Below, piece by piece: positions 36,825 through 45,519 of a DNA stretch of 64,000 nt. The first letter of the stretch is position 1; every line of letters starts with the position of its first letter. The notes under the pieces are model-generated. The model ran no database searches, had not been told where the DNA came from, and was given only the letters and a program-made list of their open reading frames with translations. The stretch covers positions 1 through 64,000 of the forward strand of contig JACRCV010000034.1 of assembly GCA_016218825.1 (NCBI GenBank), written 5' to 3'. This DNA is from Deltaproteobacteria bacterium. GTDB lineage: Bacteria > Myxococcota > XYA12-FULL-58-9. The position numbers and the translations under genes are program-made.

Positions 36825-37823
36825 ATGAGCTCAGCGGGTGGCGGTTCCGGCATCGGTCAGAGCAGCGTCCGAACCACCTTCACGGTCTCTGACGGCGGCA
36901 ACGTCAAGCTGCCGAACGGCGTGCAAGCCGACGTCACCACCCCCGAGGGGATGGCCGCGGCCAAGGCGCAGCTGTCCGCGTCGCAGCTCTCGGAGCTCGA
37001 GAAGTCGATGGCGCACTCGGGCTTCGTGCTGAAGGAAGGCACCTTCGTCCCGAAGGACAACTACGAGCTGCGGCGGGACGTGAGCGCGCAGGCCGGCCCC
37101 ACCGCGACCACCGAGGGCCTGTCGCCAAGCGACACCGAGCTCATCAACAACGTGTTCGTGGCCAACGGGGTCGCGAGCCCGTACAACGCCAACACCACCG
37201 AGAAGCTCTACGCGCAGATCGGCAACACCCCGTCGTTCCAGGGCGCGGTGGCGGCGGGCAAGGCGGCGTTCGCCAATCCGACCGCGGCGAACCAGGCCGA
37301 GTTCATCGCCAAGATGAAGGCGCTGAAGGCCGAGTTCCCGAACGGCAACATCATGGAGATCTTGTTCCTGGTGTTCCGCGAGTCGATCAAAGAGACCAAC
37401 GAGGACAAGAAGTACTTCCTGATCAAGCTCGAGGAGTACAACAAGATGGCCGAAGACGTCTCGGCCTACCTCTCCGACCTGGTCAAGGAGTCGCAGCGCC
37501 TGAGCGAAGCGTCGGCCGGCCAGAAGTATCCCGAGAAGGTGACGATTCAGGTGCAGGTCAAGTCCTTCGACCTCTCGACCCTCGGCACCGACGGCAACTT
37601 GAAGACCACGTCTACCGGCACCAAGACCCTCGACCGCGCCGGTTTGAACGACACCATCAAGGACGTCGAGTCGATGCAGGAGACCATCCGCAACAAGCGG
37701 CAGATGGCGTCGACGGCGTTCCAGAACTTCGACCAGAAGGCCAACCAGCTCTACAACTTGATGTCGAGCGTCCTCAAGGCCATCGGCGAGATGCGTCAGG
37801 GCACGGCCCGCAACATGATGTAA
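36825..37823 (+). CDS. Hydrophilic T3SS tip/substrate-like protein
   Basis: 332 residues from ATG 36825 (GGAG upstream). The N-terminus carries a variant of a motif shared with two following genes (LEKSMAHSGFVLKEGTFVPKD, about 58-78). The centre contains a long predicted coiled coil (KLEEYNKMAEDVSAYLSDLV, about 200-230), and a second helix at the C-terminus ends in SSVLKAIGEMRQGTARNMM. The two-coiled-coil layout with no membrane segment resembles needle-tip proteins (SctA/IpaD type), but no clear family match is recognised. It is the first gene of the operon. The identification is by context and layout. Confidence 0.55.
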   Translation: MSSAGGGSGIGQSSVRTTFTVSDGGNVKLPNGVQADVTTPEGMAAAKAQLSASQLSELEKSMAHSGFVLKEGTFVPKDNYELRRDVSAQAGPTATTEGLSPSDTELINNVFVANGVASPYNANTTEKLYAQIGNTPSFQGAVAAGKAAFANPTAANQAEFIAKMKALKAEFPNGNIMEILFLVFRESIKETNEDKKYFLIKLEEYNKMAEDVSAYLSDLVKESQRLSEASAGQKYPEKVTIQVQVKSFDLSTLGTDGNLKTTSTGTKTLDRAGLNDTIKDVESMQETIRNKRQMASTAFQNFDQKANQLYNLMSSVLKAIGEMRQGTARNMM

Positions 37824-37926
37824 CGGCGCGCGCGACATCGACAGACGGCGCGGCACGCAGCGTTTCCATGCCGGATGAACTCTGATAGCTCAGGGGTGTC
37901 CGCACTCACTATACGGGAGGAACCAG

Positions 37927-39018
37927 ATGGCAACTGCGGCCAAGGGTCCGAGCTTCGACGAGATCGCCAAGATCCCCGACCAAGACCTCGAAGAGATCAT
38001 CGCCGCCATCAAGAAGGGCGCCGAGCATCCCGGCGACGCGCTCGGCTTCGGCCCCGAGGCGCTGAACGCCATCGAGAACATGGCGCTCAGCTACTACCGC
38101 ACCAAGATGTACGACAAGGCCGCGGTGATCTTCGGCTTCGTGCTGCAGATGAACTCTGCTCGCGCCACCGGTTGGCGGGGCCTGGGCGCGTGCATGCACG
38201 CCCTGAAGCGCTACGAGCTCGCGACCTTGTGCTACCAGAGCGCGGTGCAGGCCGATCCGAACGACGTGGTCTCCAAGGTCTACTGGGGCGAGGTGCTCTG
38301 TCAGACCGGCAAGAAGGCCGAGGGCCTGAAGCTCCTCAAAGAGGTGACGGCGAAGGGGACCAAGAACGACGACTACAAACCGTACGTGACGCGGGCGCGC
38401 GCGGTGGTCGCGGCCGACGGCGGCATTCCGGCGCGCCTGGTGTTGAAGAAGCAGGGCGAGAAGCTGGCGCAGGACGCGGGCGAGGCGCTCTTGCAGGGCG
38501 CGGCGGGGCCGGAGTACGACGAGAACCGCGAGATCTCGGTGGAGGACATGCAGAAGAACCCCGAGCTCAAGAAGCTGCTCGGTGACCTCGCCAAGGCGGT
38601 CGAAGAGGGTAGGCTGACCTATGCGCAGGTGGGCGGCTTCAGCCAGATGGAGCTGGACGGCGCGTATGCGTGCGCCTGCAAGTACGCCGAGATGGGGCAG
38701 GTGCTGCAGGCGATTCAGATCGCGGGCTTCTTGATGTTCCTCGACCCGTACGGCGGTCGCTATTACCAGCTGGTGGGGATCTGCCTGCAGCGGATGAAGC
38801 AGTACGAGAACGCCGATCACTACTACAACATGGCGTTATTGTTCGACAAAGAAGACCCGATGTCGCTCGTCTATCGGGGGGAGTCGAAGATCATGTCGGG
38901 GAAGACGGACGAGGGCCTGCAGTTCGTGAAGCGGGGCATTGCGGCGGCGAAGGGCAAGGCCGAGCACAAGGACATCGTGGACCGCGGCCAGGTGTTGGTG
39001 CGTCAGTTTGGTGGTTGA
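37927..39018 (+). CDS. Tandem SycD/LcrH-like TPR chaperone
   Basis: 363 residues, start behind GGGAGGAA. Residues about 47-150 form a three-TPR module very like class II type III secretion chaperones (YRTKMYDKAAVIFGFVLQMN; GWRGLGACMHALKRYELA). Residues about 235-345 form a second such module (YACACKYAEMGQVLQAIQIA; YYQLVGICLQRMKQYENADH). Normal SycD/IpgC proteins are about 165 residues with one module. Class II chaperones bind the hydrophobic translocators in the cytoplasm before export. Here the two modules stand next to two translocator-like genes. A general TPR protein is the alternative. Confidence 0.7.
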   Translation: MATAAKGPSFDEIAKIPDQDLEEIIAAIKKGAEHPGDALGFGPEALNAIENMALSYYRTKMYDKAAVIFGFVLQMNSARATGWRGLGACMHALKRYELATLCYQSAVQADPNDVVSKVYWGEVLCQTGKKAEGLKLLKEVTAKGTKNDDYKPYVTRARAVVAADGGIPARLVLKKQGEKLAQDAGEALLQGAAGPEYDENREISVEDMQKNPELKKLLGDLAKAVEEGRLTYAQVGGFSQMELDGAYACACKYAEMGQVLQAIQIAGFLMFLDPYGGRYYQLVGICLQRMKQYENADHYYNMALLFDKEDPMSLVYRGESKIMSGKTDEGLQFVKRGIAAAKGKAEHKDIVDRGQVLVRQFGG

Positions 39019-39089
39019 GGCGCGGCCCGAAAAGGCCTGACCTGTGTATGTATAGAAGCTCGACGACACGGACCTAGCTGGAGGACGGC

Positions 39090-41141
39090 ATGAGCAACGT
39101 ACGCGATGGCGCAGGTGCTGGTAGGGCGGCGGTGACGCCGGCGCCGATCGAGCCGCAGGTGCGGCAGAACCAACTCCAAGCGCAGCAGCTGCAAGCGGCG
39201 TTGCCGAAGGTCGGCAGCGTCGACCCCGCCGACGTCAACCGTGACCTCAATCAGCTGCTGCAGCGCGCCGGGCTCGAGCGCGCCGCCGACGGCGCGTTCG
39301 TCGTCAAGGACACCGCGTCGGTCGGCAAGACCGGTGAGGTCAAGGGTCTGACCTCGGCCGAGCAGGTGTACGGCAGCGGCGAGACGCAGCTGAAGCCGCC
39401 GGGGCCGCCGCGGATCGAGATGACGACCGACCTGCGGCGCGGCGCCGAGACCTTCGCCCAGAACATCGACACGGTCTTCAACGACGTGTTGCTGCGCTCC
39501 TCGTCCTCGGGGCTGCAGGCCGGTCAGACCGATCTGCCGACGACGGCGGTGCGGGTGACGGGCACCGATGACCGCGTGTGGACGAGTGGTCGCGACGTCC
39601 CGATGACGGCGCGCGGCGCGGCCGGCGGCGGGGCGGGGGACACGACCGGGACCACGGGCACTACGGGCACGACCGGGACCACGGGCACTGCGGGCACTAC
39701 CGGGGCCACGGGCGCGACGGCGCAGACCGGCGAGATCACACCGGAGATGTTCCGCAAGATCGCGGAGCTGACGGCCGACGTGTTGCTCGCGGCGTTCTTG
39801 AAGCTGAACATCACCGACCCCAACAACTCGGTCGACACCCAGAACAAGCTGCAGGAGATCATGACACTCTTGCGGCAGAAGGGCATCGACGACGCTAAGG
39901 CGCAGATCAAGAACGCCGAAGCGGCGCGCAAGGCCGCCGAGGCTTATGCGCAGCAGGCGCAGTACATCAGCAACGTCATCTCCGTCGTCATGATCGTCTT
40001 GACGCTCGTGCTCACGGCGCTCACCTGTGGTGCGGGCGCGGTGTTGTTCGTCGCGGTGGCGATGATCATCGGCGCCCTCATCGGCGCGGCATCGGGCGGG
40101 TCGCAAGGGGCGCTCGCGGGCGCGTCGATCGCCGGCTCGATTGCGAGCATGGGCGCGGGTGCGGCGGCGACGGCGGCGGCGCAGGCGGCCAAGGTGGCCG
40201 CGGACGGCATCATCGCGCAGATCAAGGCGTTCATCGAGACGTTCATCAAGGAGCTGGTCAACAAGCTCGTGGCGTTCTTCAAGTCGCTCGCGAACATGTT
40301 CGCGAGTGGCGCCAAGGAAGCCGCGACGCAGGCCGCGCAGCAGGCGGCACAGACGGCGAAGTCGCTCGCCCAACAGACAGTCGAGAACACCATCGAATAC
40401 GCGAAGAGCATCGGCCAGGAGGCCGTCAACTCGGCGGTTCAGAGCGCGGGCGACATCGCCCAGGAAGCGGCCAACCAGACGATTCAAGGGTTGCAGCAGC
40501 AGGGCGTGCAGGTCACCCAAGAGATGGCGCAGGACATCGCCAAGAGCGCAGCCCAGGGCGCCGTCGATGGCGTCAAGAACGCTGGCCAAGAGGTAACGCA
40601 GGAAGTCGTGCAAGAGGCGGCGCGCGGGGCGGCGGAGGGTACTGTGAACGCGCTACGGACCTCGGGTGTCGAGGTCACCGAGCAGATGGCGGCGGACATC
40701 GCGAAGAGCTCATCGGAAGGCGCGCTCACCGCGGCGAAGGAAGCCGGCATGACGGTGACGCCGGAGTTGACCACGGCCGTTCAAAACAGCGCCACGGCCG
40801 GGGCGACCTCGGGCATGAAGGCGTCGGTGGCGCTCGGCGGCTACATGTCGCGGAGCACCGCGACCGCGATCCAGTCGATCGTCGGCGCGGGTGGCGAGGT
40901 CGTGAAGGCGAAGGCGAACGAGACCGCGATCCAGAAAGACCTCGAGGCGCAGGAGAAGTCGATCGCCGCGAAGCGCGCCCGGCTGCAGGCGGAGATGGCG
41001 CAGCAGATGATCCAGGAGTCGGGCGAGATCATCAAGATGATCATGGAGTCGAAGAACCAGGTCGTCGAGGCGGTGATGAAGATGATGGCGGCGATGTTCG
41101 CGTCGAGCCAAAAGATGATGTCCGCGAGTATGTCGAAGTAG
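39090..41141 (+). CDS. Hydrophobic translocator-like protein (SctE/YopB/IpaB type)
   Basis: 683 residues, SD GGAGGACGGC. The shared N-terminal motif NQLLQRAGLERAADGAFVVKD (with one extra residue) lies at 54-74, then a Thr/Gly repeat linker (TGTTGTTGTT..., about 187-210). A helix at about 260-290 (KAQIKNAEAARKAAEAYAQQ) leads into a long hydrophobic pair (about 292-337, SVVMIVLTLVLTALTCGAGA). A Gln/Ala/Glu-rich coiled-coil region of about 300 residues follows. Order and composition fit the major pore-forming translocators of type III systems, which are partnered by SycD chaperones such as the upstream gene. Confidence 0.65.
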   Translation: MSNVRDGAGAGRAAVTPAPIEPQVRQNQLQAQQLQAALPKVGSVDPADVNRDLNQLLQRAGLERAADGAFVVKDTASVGKTGEVKGLTSAEQVYGSGETQLKPPGPPRIEMTTDLRRGAETFAQNIDTVFNDVLLRSSSSGLQAGQTDLPTTAVRVTGTDDRVWTSGRDVPMTARGAAGGGAGDTTGTTGTTGTTGTTGTAGTTGATGATAQTGEITPEMFRKIAELTADVLLAAFLKLNITDPNNSVDTQNKLQEIMTLLRQKGIDDAKAQIKNAEAARKAAEAYAQQAQYISNVISVVMIVLTLVLTALTCGAGAVLFVAVAMIIGALIGAASGGSQGALAGASIAGSIASMGAGAAATAAAQAAKVAADGIIAQIKAFIETFIKELVNKLVAFFKSLANMFASGAKEAATQAAQQAAQTAKSLAQQTVENTIEYAKSIGQEAVNSAVQSAGDIAQEAANQTIQGLQQQGVQVTQEMAQDIAKSAAQGAVDGVKNAGQEVTQEVVQEAARGAAEGTVNALRTSGVEVTEQMAADIAKSSSEGALTAAKEAGMTVTPELTTAVQNSATAGATSGMKASVALGGYMSRSTATAIQSIVGAGGEVVKAKANETAIQKDLEAQEKSIAAKRARLQAEMAQQMIQESGEIIKMIMESKNQVVEAVMKMMAAMFASSQKMMSASMSK

Positions 41142-41176
41142 CGCCTGTAACACTTACGCTGACTTTGGGAGGCCCC

Positions 41177-42046
41177 ATGAGCAGCATTTCGAGCAGCCCC
41201 GGTTACCAGTCCACCACCATCGACTACGTCGGCAACAACCGTTACCGGGTGTTGAACGAGCGCGACAAGGACGGCGACGGCGTCGTCGACGGCAAGGCGC
41301 TCTCGGGTGACGAAGGCAAGATCGTCAACGAAGGCACCGTCAACCAGCTGCTCAAGGCCCGCGGCTTGCAGGCCGCGAACGGCAGCTTCCAGTCGGTGGA
41401 CGGGTTCCAGATCAACGCGTCGAACAGCTCCGCGGTCACGACCTTCGGCTCGGATCCGGTGTTGCCGAGCGTGAGCGGCAAGTCGGCGGCGGCCTCGAGC
41501 CTGCGGGGCCAGTTCGATTGGTTCGAGATGTCGCAGGGCCTCTCGGACGCGGCGTTGATGTGGAAGACGTTGTCGACCTTGGCGCACACCGCGATGCGGG
41601 ACATGAAGGACGCCGGCGACATCCGCGACGCGATGCAGAAGGGGAAGATCGAGGCCAAGTCGAACGAGATCAAGGCCGCCGAGTCACGGATCGCGGCGGA
41701 GAAGGCGGCGGCGACCCAGACCTTCATCTGGTCGTGCGCCTCGGCGGCGGTGACCGCGATCGCGGGCACGACCGGCGCCAACGCCGGGCTCGCGGGCGGG
41801 CTCGGTGAGGTGGTGAAGAGCTACGGCAACATGGTGAACAAGACCTCGGGGCCGCAGGCGGAGGCCGACCGCCAGCAGATCCGCGAGAAAGAGTTCTCGA
41901 AGCAGGCGGAGATCATGGACATGGCCATCGACGAGGCCAAGTCGAACTACGACGAGTCCAAAGAGCTGTTCAAGAACGCGCTCAAGGCCATCTCCGATCA
42001 CGTCGACCGCGAGAGCCAAGCGACGCAGGCGATCACGCGCGGCTAG
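41177..42046 (+). CDS. Second translocator-like protein (SctB/YopD type)
   Basis: 289 residues from ATG 41177 (GGGAGG upstream). An EF-hand-like loop (DKDGDGVVDGKA, about 30-41) precedes the shared motif NQLLKARGLQAANGSFQSVD (56-75). Further on lie an amphipathic helix (KSNEIKAAESRIAAEKAAAT), one hydrophobic segment (about 182-213, TFIWSCASAAVTAIAGTTGA) and a C-terminal coiled coil ending in KNALKAISDHVDRESQATQ. The single hydrophobic region plus C-terminal amphipathic helix matches minor translocators. It lies 35 bp after the larger translocator gene. Confidence 0.65.
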   Translation: MSSISSSPGYQSTTIDYVGNNRYRVLNERDKDGDGVVDGKALSGDEGKIVNEGTVNQLLKARGLQAANGSFQSVDGFQINASNSSAVTTFGSDPVLPSVSGKSAAASSLRGQFDWFEMSQGLSDAALMWKTLSTLAHTAMRDMKDAGDIRDAMQKGKIEAKSNEIKAAESRIAAEKAAATQTFIWSCASAAVTAIAGTTGANAGLAGGLGEVVKSYGNMVNKTSGPQAEADRQQIREKEFSKQAEIMDMAIDEAKSNYDESKELFKNALKAISDHVDRESQATQAITRG

Positions 42047-42070
42047 CGAACGCGGTAGAATAGAGGGTGA

Positions 42071-44380
42071 ATGGCCGACAATCTCACCGTTGGCTCACCG
42101 GGCGCCGGTACGGCGACCCGCGCCGAGGCGTCCAAAGACAAGCGCGTCGATGACGGCAAGGGTGAGCTCGAGCGCCTGCGGCAGCTCGCCAAAGAGCGCG
42201 GCGGCGGCAATCTCGACGACAAGACGCTGACCGCCATCGTCGAGCGCCGCAAGGCCAAGATCGCGCTCACCAACGAGATCAAAGAAGCCAAGCAGTCGTT
42301 CGAGACCGCGCAGAACAAAGTCTCGCTCGCCAACAAGGCCGACGAGGCCCAGACGCGCGCCGCCAAGGCGACCGGCACCCAGGAGACCAAGACCGCGGAC
42401 GGCTTGAACGAAAAGGACCGGACCGCGGTGCGCTCCGATCCAAAGGCCGGTCCGCGGCTGCCGCCCGCCGACGCCAAGTCCACGACCCCGGAGCAGGCGA
42501 AGGCGTTGCTCGGCAAGCTCCTCGAGACCGTGACAAAGGACGGCCAGCCCTTCGACCTGCAGGCCTACGCTCAGACCCTCAAACAACGGCCGGCAACCGC
42601 CGCCAAGCAGGGAGGTTCGCCGCAGGGCCTGCCCGCGAAGCTCGGCCGCGAGTCGAGCGGCCTGTCGGCCGGCGGCGTCGGTGGCACGCGGGCGCCGACG
42701 AGCGGGGCGCCGGGGCAGCGATCCGGGTCGACCGCGACGCTGCCGCGCCAGGCCGCGGCCAGCGGCAATCAAGCCACCAAGCCGGGGTCGTTGCCGACCG
42801 AGACCTCGGCGGCCAAGGCGGGTTTGGGCGCGCCGAGCGCCGGTGCGAGCTTGAGCTTCAGGACGACCGGCGGCACCAACTTGGCGACCGGGACCGCGGT
42901 GTCGGCGGACGGGCTCTTCAACGCCGGCGGCGGGCTCATCACCAACTCCAGCTTCGACGGCATGCACTTCAACTGGGACGGCTTCTTCGCGTTGTTCCTG
43001 ATCAAGTCGCAGAAGGACATGCAGGAGTGGCGCAAGATGATGAAGGAGCTGCGCCGGCTCGAAGGCGAGGCGGCGGTGCAGGCGCACAACACCGCGATCG
43101 CGCTGTTGAAGATGCGGCAGAGCTTCGAGCGCGCCGACGCGGTCCGTGGCTTCACCGAGTCGCTCTCGGCCCTGCCGCGCCGGATGAAAGAGGATCGAGT
43201 CAACGAGTTTTGTTTCGGCAAGGACGTTGCACAGCAGAAGACCGACGTCGCCGCGAAGAAAGCGGAGCAAGAGGTGCGCGGCCTGCTCGCGAAGCTCCGC
43301 GAGAAGAACGCCCAAGTGCCGGCCGGTCGGGTGTTCTTGACGCCGAGCGAGCAGAAGGCGCTCAAGGCGGACGAGGCGGCGGAGTACCGGAAGGCGGTCG
43401 AGAAGTACGCCAAGGAGGCGCGGCCGAGCGCGGCGGCGGGTCAGCTCCTGGCAGATCTGCGGGCCGCCGACAAGACGCTCGCGGCCAAGATCCCCGAGGG
43501 TCAGGTGTACTTGACCGAAGCGCAACAACAGGCGCTGGGGGCGGAGGGCGCGGCGCAATACAAGGCGATCATGGCGAACCTCGGCACGCGCGAGGGGCCG
43601 CTCAACAAGGCCGGGCTGATCGCCGACGCGATCGACGCGGTGCAGAAGGACGCCACCCTCAACACCACAGACAGGGACGAGATCGTCGGCAAGCTCAAGA
43701 CCGAGCTCGGCGCCGCGAAGAGCGGCATCGAGATGATGGTCCGGGCGATGATGGCCGACCCCGAGACCGCGTCGCTGTTGAACGAGCAGCGCATCGTGTT
43801 GCGCGGCGAAGAGCAGAAGGCGAAGAAGGCGGGCGCGCCGGGGCAGCGCAGCTTGTTGCGTCAGGTGGTGATGCTCGACACCGCGATGGCGGCCGGGGAG
43901 CCGAAGAACGCCGAGCGCACCGAGCGCTACGCACGGGCGCGGACCGAGCTGAAGACCAAGGGCGCGGGCACGGCCAACGTCGATCAACAACTGGCGCAGA
44001 TGGACCGACTGATCGGCCCGAACGGCGCGCAGCCGGGCGCGACGCCCGGGGACGATCCGCTCGAGAAGCACCTGGACGACAAGAGCGACTCGCTGCTCGA
44101 TATCGCCGCGGCGGCGGGCGACGGCTTGGCGCAGGAGCGCAAGGGGTTGCACCACGACCTGCGTTGGGAAAAAGGATTCAAGGATGTCGAGAGGGCACTG
44201 CGCAGCGTCGCCAACGACCAGGACATCGTCCGCGCGGTCGACAACGCGGTGCAGGGCGCGATCGCTGCGGCCCAGCGCGGCCGCGCCGAGTGTGACGTCC
44301 TGATGCGCCAGACCGTGGGCAAGGCCCAAGGCATGATCAACCAGCTCCTCCAACTGCTCGCGATGTCGCGCTCCCACTGA
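42071..44380 (+). CDS. Large probable secreted substrate of the operon, unknown fold
   Basis: 769 residues, no signal peptide. The N-terminus is a charged coiled coil (about 20-100) followed by a Gly/Ser/Pro/Thr-rich linker (about 130-300), the pattern of many type III effectors. A helical core starts with FNWDGFFALFLIKSQKDMQE. An internal duplication is visible: LLAKLREKNAQVPAGRVFLT and QQALGAEGAAQYKAIM-type units, each about 55 residues (about 403-510). No catalytic motif is recognised. It overlaps the next gene by one base (TGATG), so the two are translationally coupled. Confidence 0.6.
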   Translation: MADNLTVGSPGAGTATRAEASKDKRVDDGKGELERLRQLAKERGGGNLDDKTLTAIVERRKAKIALTNEIKEAKQSFETAQNKVSLANKADEAQTRAAKATGTQETKTADGLNEKDRTAVRSDPKAGPRLPPADAKSTTPEQAKALLGKLLETVTKDGQPFDLQAYAQTLKQRPATAAKQGGSPQGLPAKLGRESSGLSAGGVGGTRAPTSGAPGQRSGSTATLPRQAAASGNQATKPGSLPTETSAAKAGLGAPSAGASLSFRTTGGTNLATGTAVSADGLFNAGGGLITNSSFDGMHFNWDGFFALFLIKSQKDMQEWRKMMKELRRLEGEAAVQAHNTAIALLKMRQSFERADAVRGFTESLSALPRRMKEDRVNEFCFGKDVAQQKTDVAAKKAEQEVRGLLAKLREKNAQVPAGRVFLTPSEQKALKADEAAEYRKAVEKYAKEARPSAAAGQLLADLRAADKTLAAKIPEGQVYLTEAQQQALGAEGAAQYKAIMANLGTREGPLNKAGLIADAIDAVQKDATLNTTDRDEIVGKLKTELGAAKSGIEMMVRAMMADPETASLLNEQRIVLRGEEQKAKKAGAPGQRSLLRQVVMLDTAMAAGEPKNAERTERYARARTELKTKGAGTANVDQQLAQMDRLIGPNGAQPGATPGDDPLEKHLDDKSDSLLDIAAAAGDGLAQERKGLHHDLRWEKGFKDVERALRSVANDQDIVRAVDNAVQGAIAAAQRGRAECDVLMRQTVGKAQGMINQLLQLLAMSRSH

Positions 44381-45507
44381 TGCTCGGCCTGCCGGCGGCG
44401 TTTCAGAAGCTCTCCCAGGTGGACCTGGAGGGTTACCCACGCCGCACCGAGGCAGGGATCGGCGCTCTCGCGGTGGCGTGCGGCTTGAGTCCGGAGCCCG
44501 AGCTGGCGCGCTTTCGCAGCTGCCGCGACTTTCTGGGGGTGGCGCAACGGGCGCCGGCGGCGGCCGACTTGCTGGCCCAGGTCACCGAGTCGGTGACGCT
44601 GGTGGCGCCGCTGATCGTCGAGCTGGTGGCGACCTACAGCGGCGACGGGCTCAAGGGCTTCGGTTTCTTGACCCAGGGGCGGCCGAGCGGCCCGTTGCCG
44701 GCGAACCTCGCCGGGTTGTTGTCGGGCACGCTGCAGATGCACCTCACGGGCGGCGGTCGGACCGACGAGGCCGAGCTGTTGGCCGACGTGTTTCGCCTGG
44801 CGTTTCCGAACCTGGGTGGGCTCGCGGGCCACTCGCCGTTGTCGCAGGGCATGATCGTCGGCGTGGTGCCGGCGGCCGACGCCCTCACCCTCAAGGTCTA
44901 CTTCAACACCCGTCTCGATCCGAGCGGCAACCACCGCGAGCGGGTGGCGTCGATCCTGGCGCGCTGCGGTTTGGCCGACGACGGGCTTTACGACTTGCTG
45001 TATGCCGGCAATGACGGCGCGCGTTTCCATGGGGTCGGTATCGACCTGGACGGCGACGGCTGTCGGCGCGCCAAGATCTACGTGCGCCTGAACCGCGCCG
45101 CGCTGCTGCCGGCCCTCGAAAAGCTCGCGACGCACCTGCAACCGGACATGGCGGCGGCGGCGCGAGGCATCCTGAACCCGGTCTTGGAGCTCATCGAGGC
45201 CACGAAGAGCGAGGCCCAGGTCGACGAGGTCGAGCTGGCGGCGGCGCTGTGCAGCGACGCGCCGGCGACCGCCAAGGTGACGTTGTTCTTTGCCGGAGAC
45301 CGCACCGCGGACGCCGATCTGACGACGCTCGACACCTATCTACAGGGTCTCGGCTATCCGGCGCACGGGCTCGACGCCGCGGTCAAGGCGCTCGCCGAGA
45401 ACGCACATCGGGCGGTGGCGCAGCGTTATCCGCTGCACGGGGTCGGCATCGAGGTGCCGGTGGCGTCGCGACCGAAGATCAATGTCTATTTGCAGCCGGT
45501 GTTGTAG
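44380..45507 (+). CDS. ABBA-fold prenyltransferase-like protein
   Basis: A 375-residue soluble protein. Four spaced strands have the form K-x-[YTN]-[FVL]: LKVYFNTRLD, AKIYVRLNRA, AKVTLFFAGD and KINVYLQPVL at the very end, separated by helical stretches. This is the ββαα-repeat pattern of aromatic prenyltransferases (DMATS/cyanobactin PTase class), where Lys and Tyr on these strands bind the diphosphate. HGVGIDLDGDG before AKIYV also fits the family. It is coupled to the large substrate gene. The identification is tentative; a non-enzymatic T3SS chaperone is the alternative. Confidence 0.45.
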   Translation: MLGLPAAFQKLSQVDLEGYPRRTEAGIGALAVACGLSPEPELARFRSCRDFLGVAQRAPAAADLLAQVTESVTLVAPLIVELVATYSGDGLKGFGFLTQGRPSGPLPANLAGLLSGTLQMHLTGGGRTDEAELLADVFRLAFPNLGGLAGHSPLSQGMIVGVVPAADALTLKVYFNTRLDPSGNHRERVASILARCGLADDGLYDLLYAGNDGARFHGVGIDLDGDGCRRAKIYVRLNRAALLPALEKLATHLQPDMAAAARGILNPVLELIEATKSEAQVDEVELAAALCSDAPATAKVTLFFAGDRTADADLTTLDTYLQGLGYPAHGLDAAVKALAENAHRAVAQRYPLHGVGIEVPVASRPKINVYLQPVL

Positions 45508-45519
45508 TCGGGTGCGGGT

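Noticed and set aside
37902-37924. T7-promoter-like sequence (ACTCACTATA then CGGGAG)
   Set aside because: It has an inserted base within the initiation region and no phage RNA polymerase gene is present. The GGGAGGAA is simply the ribosome-binding site of the chaperone gene.
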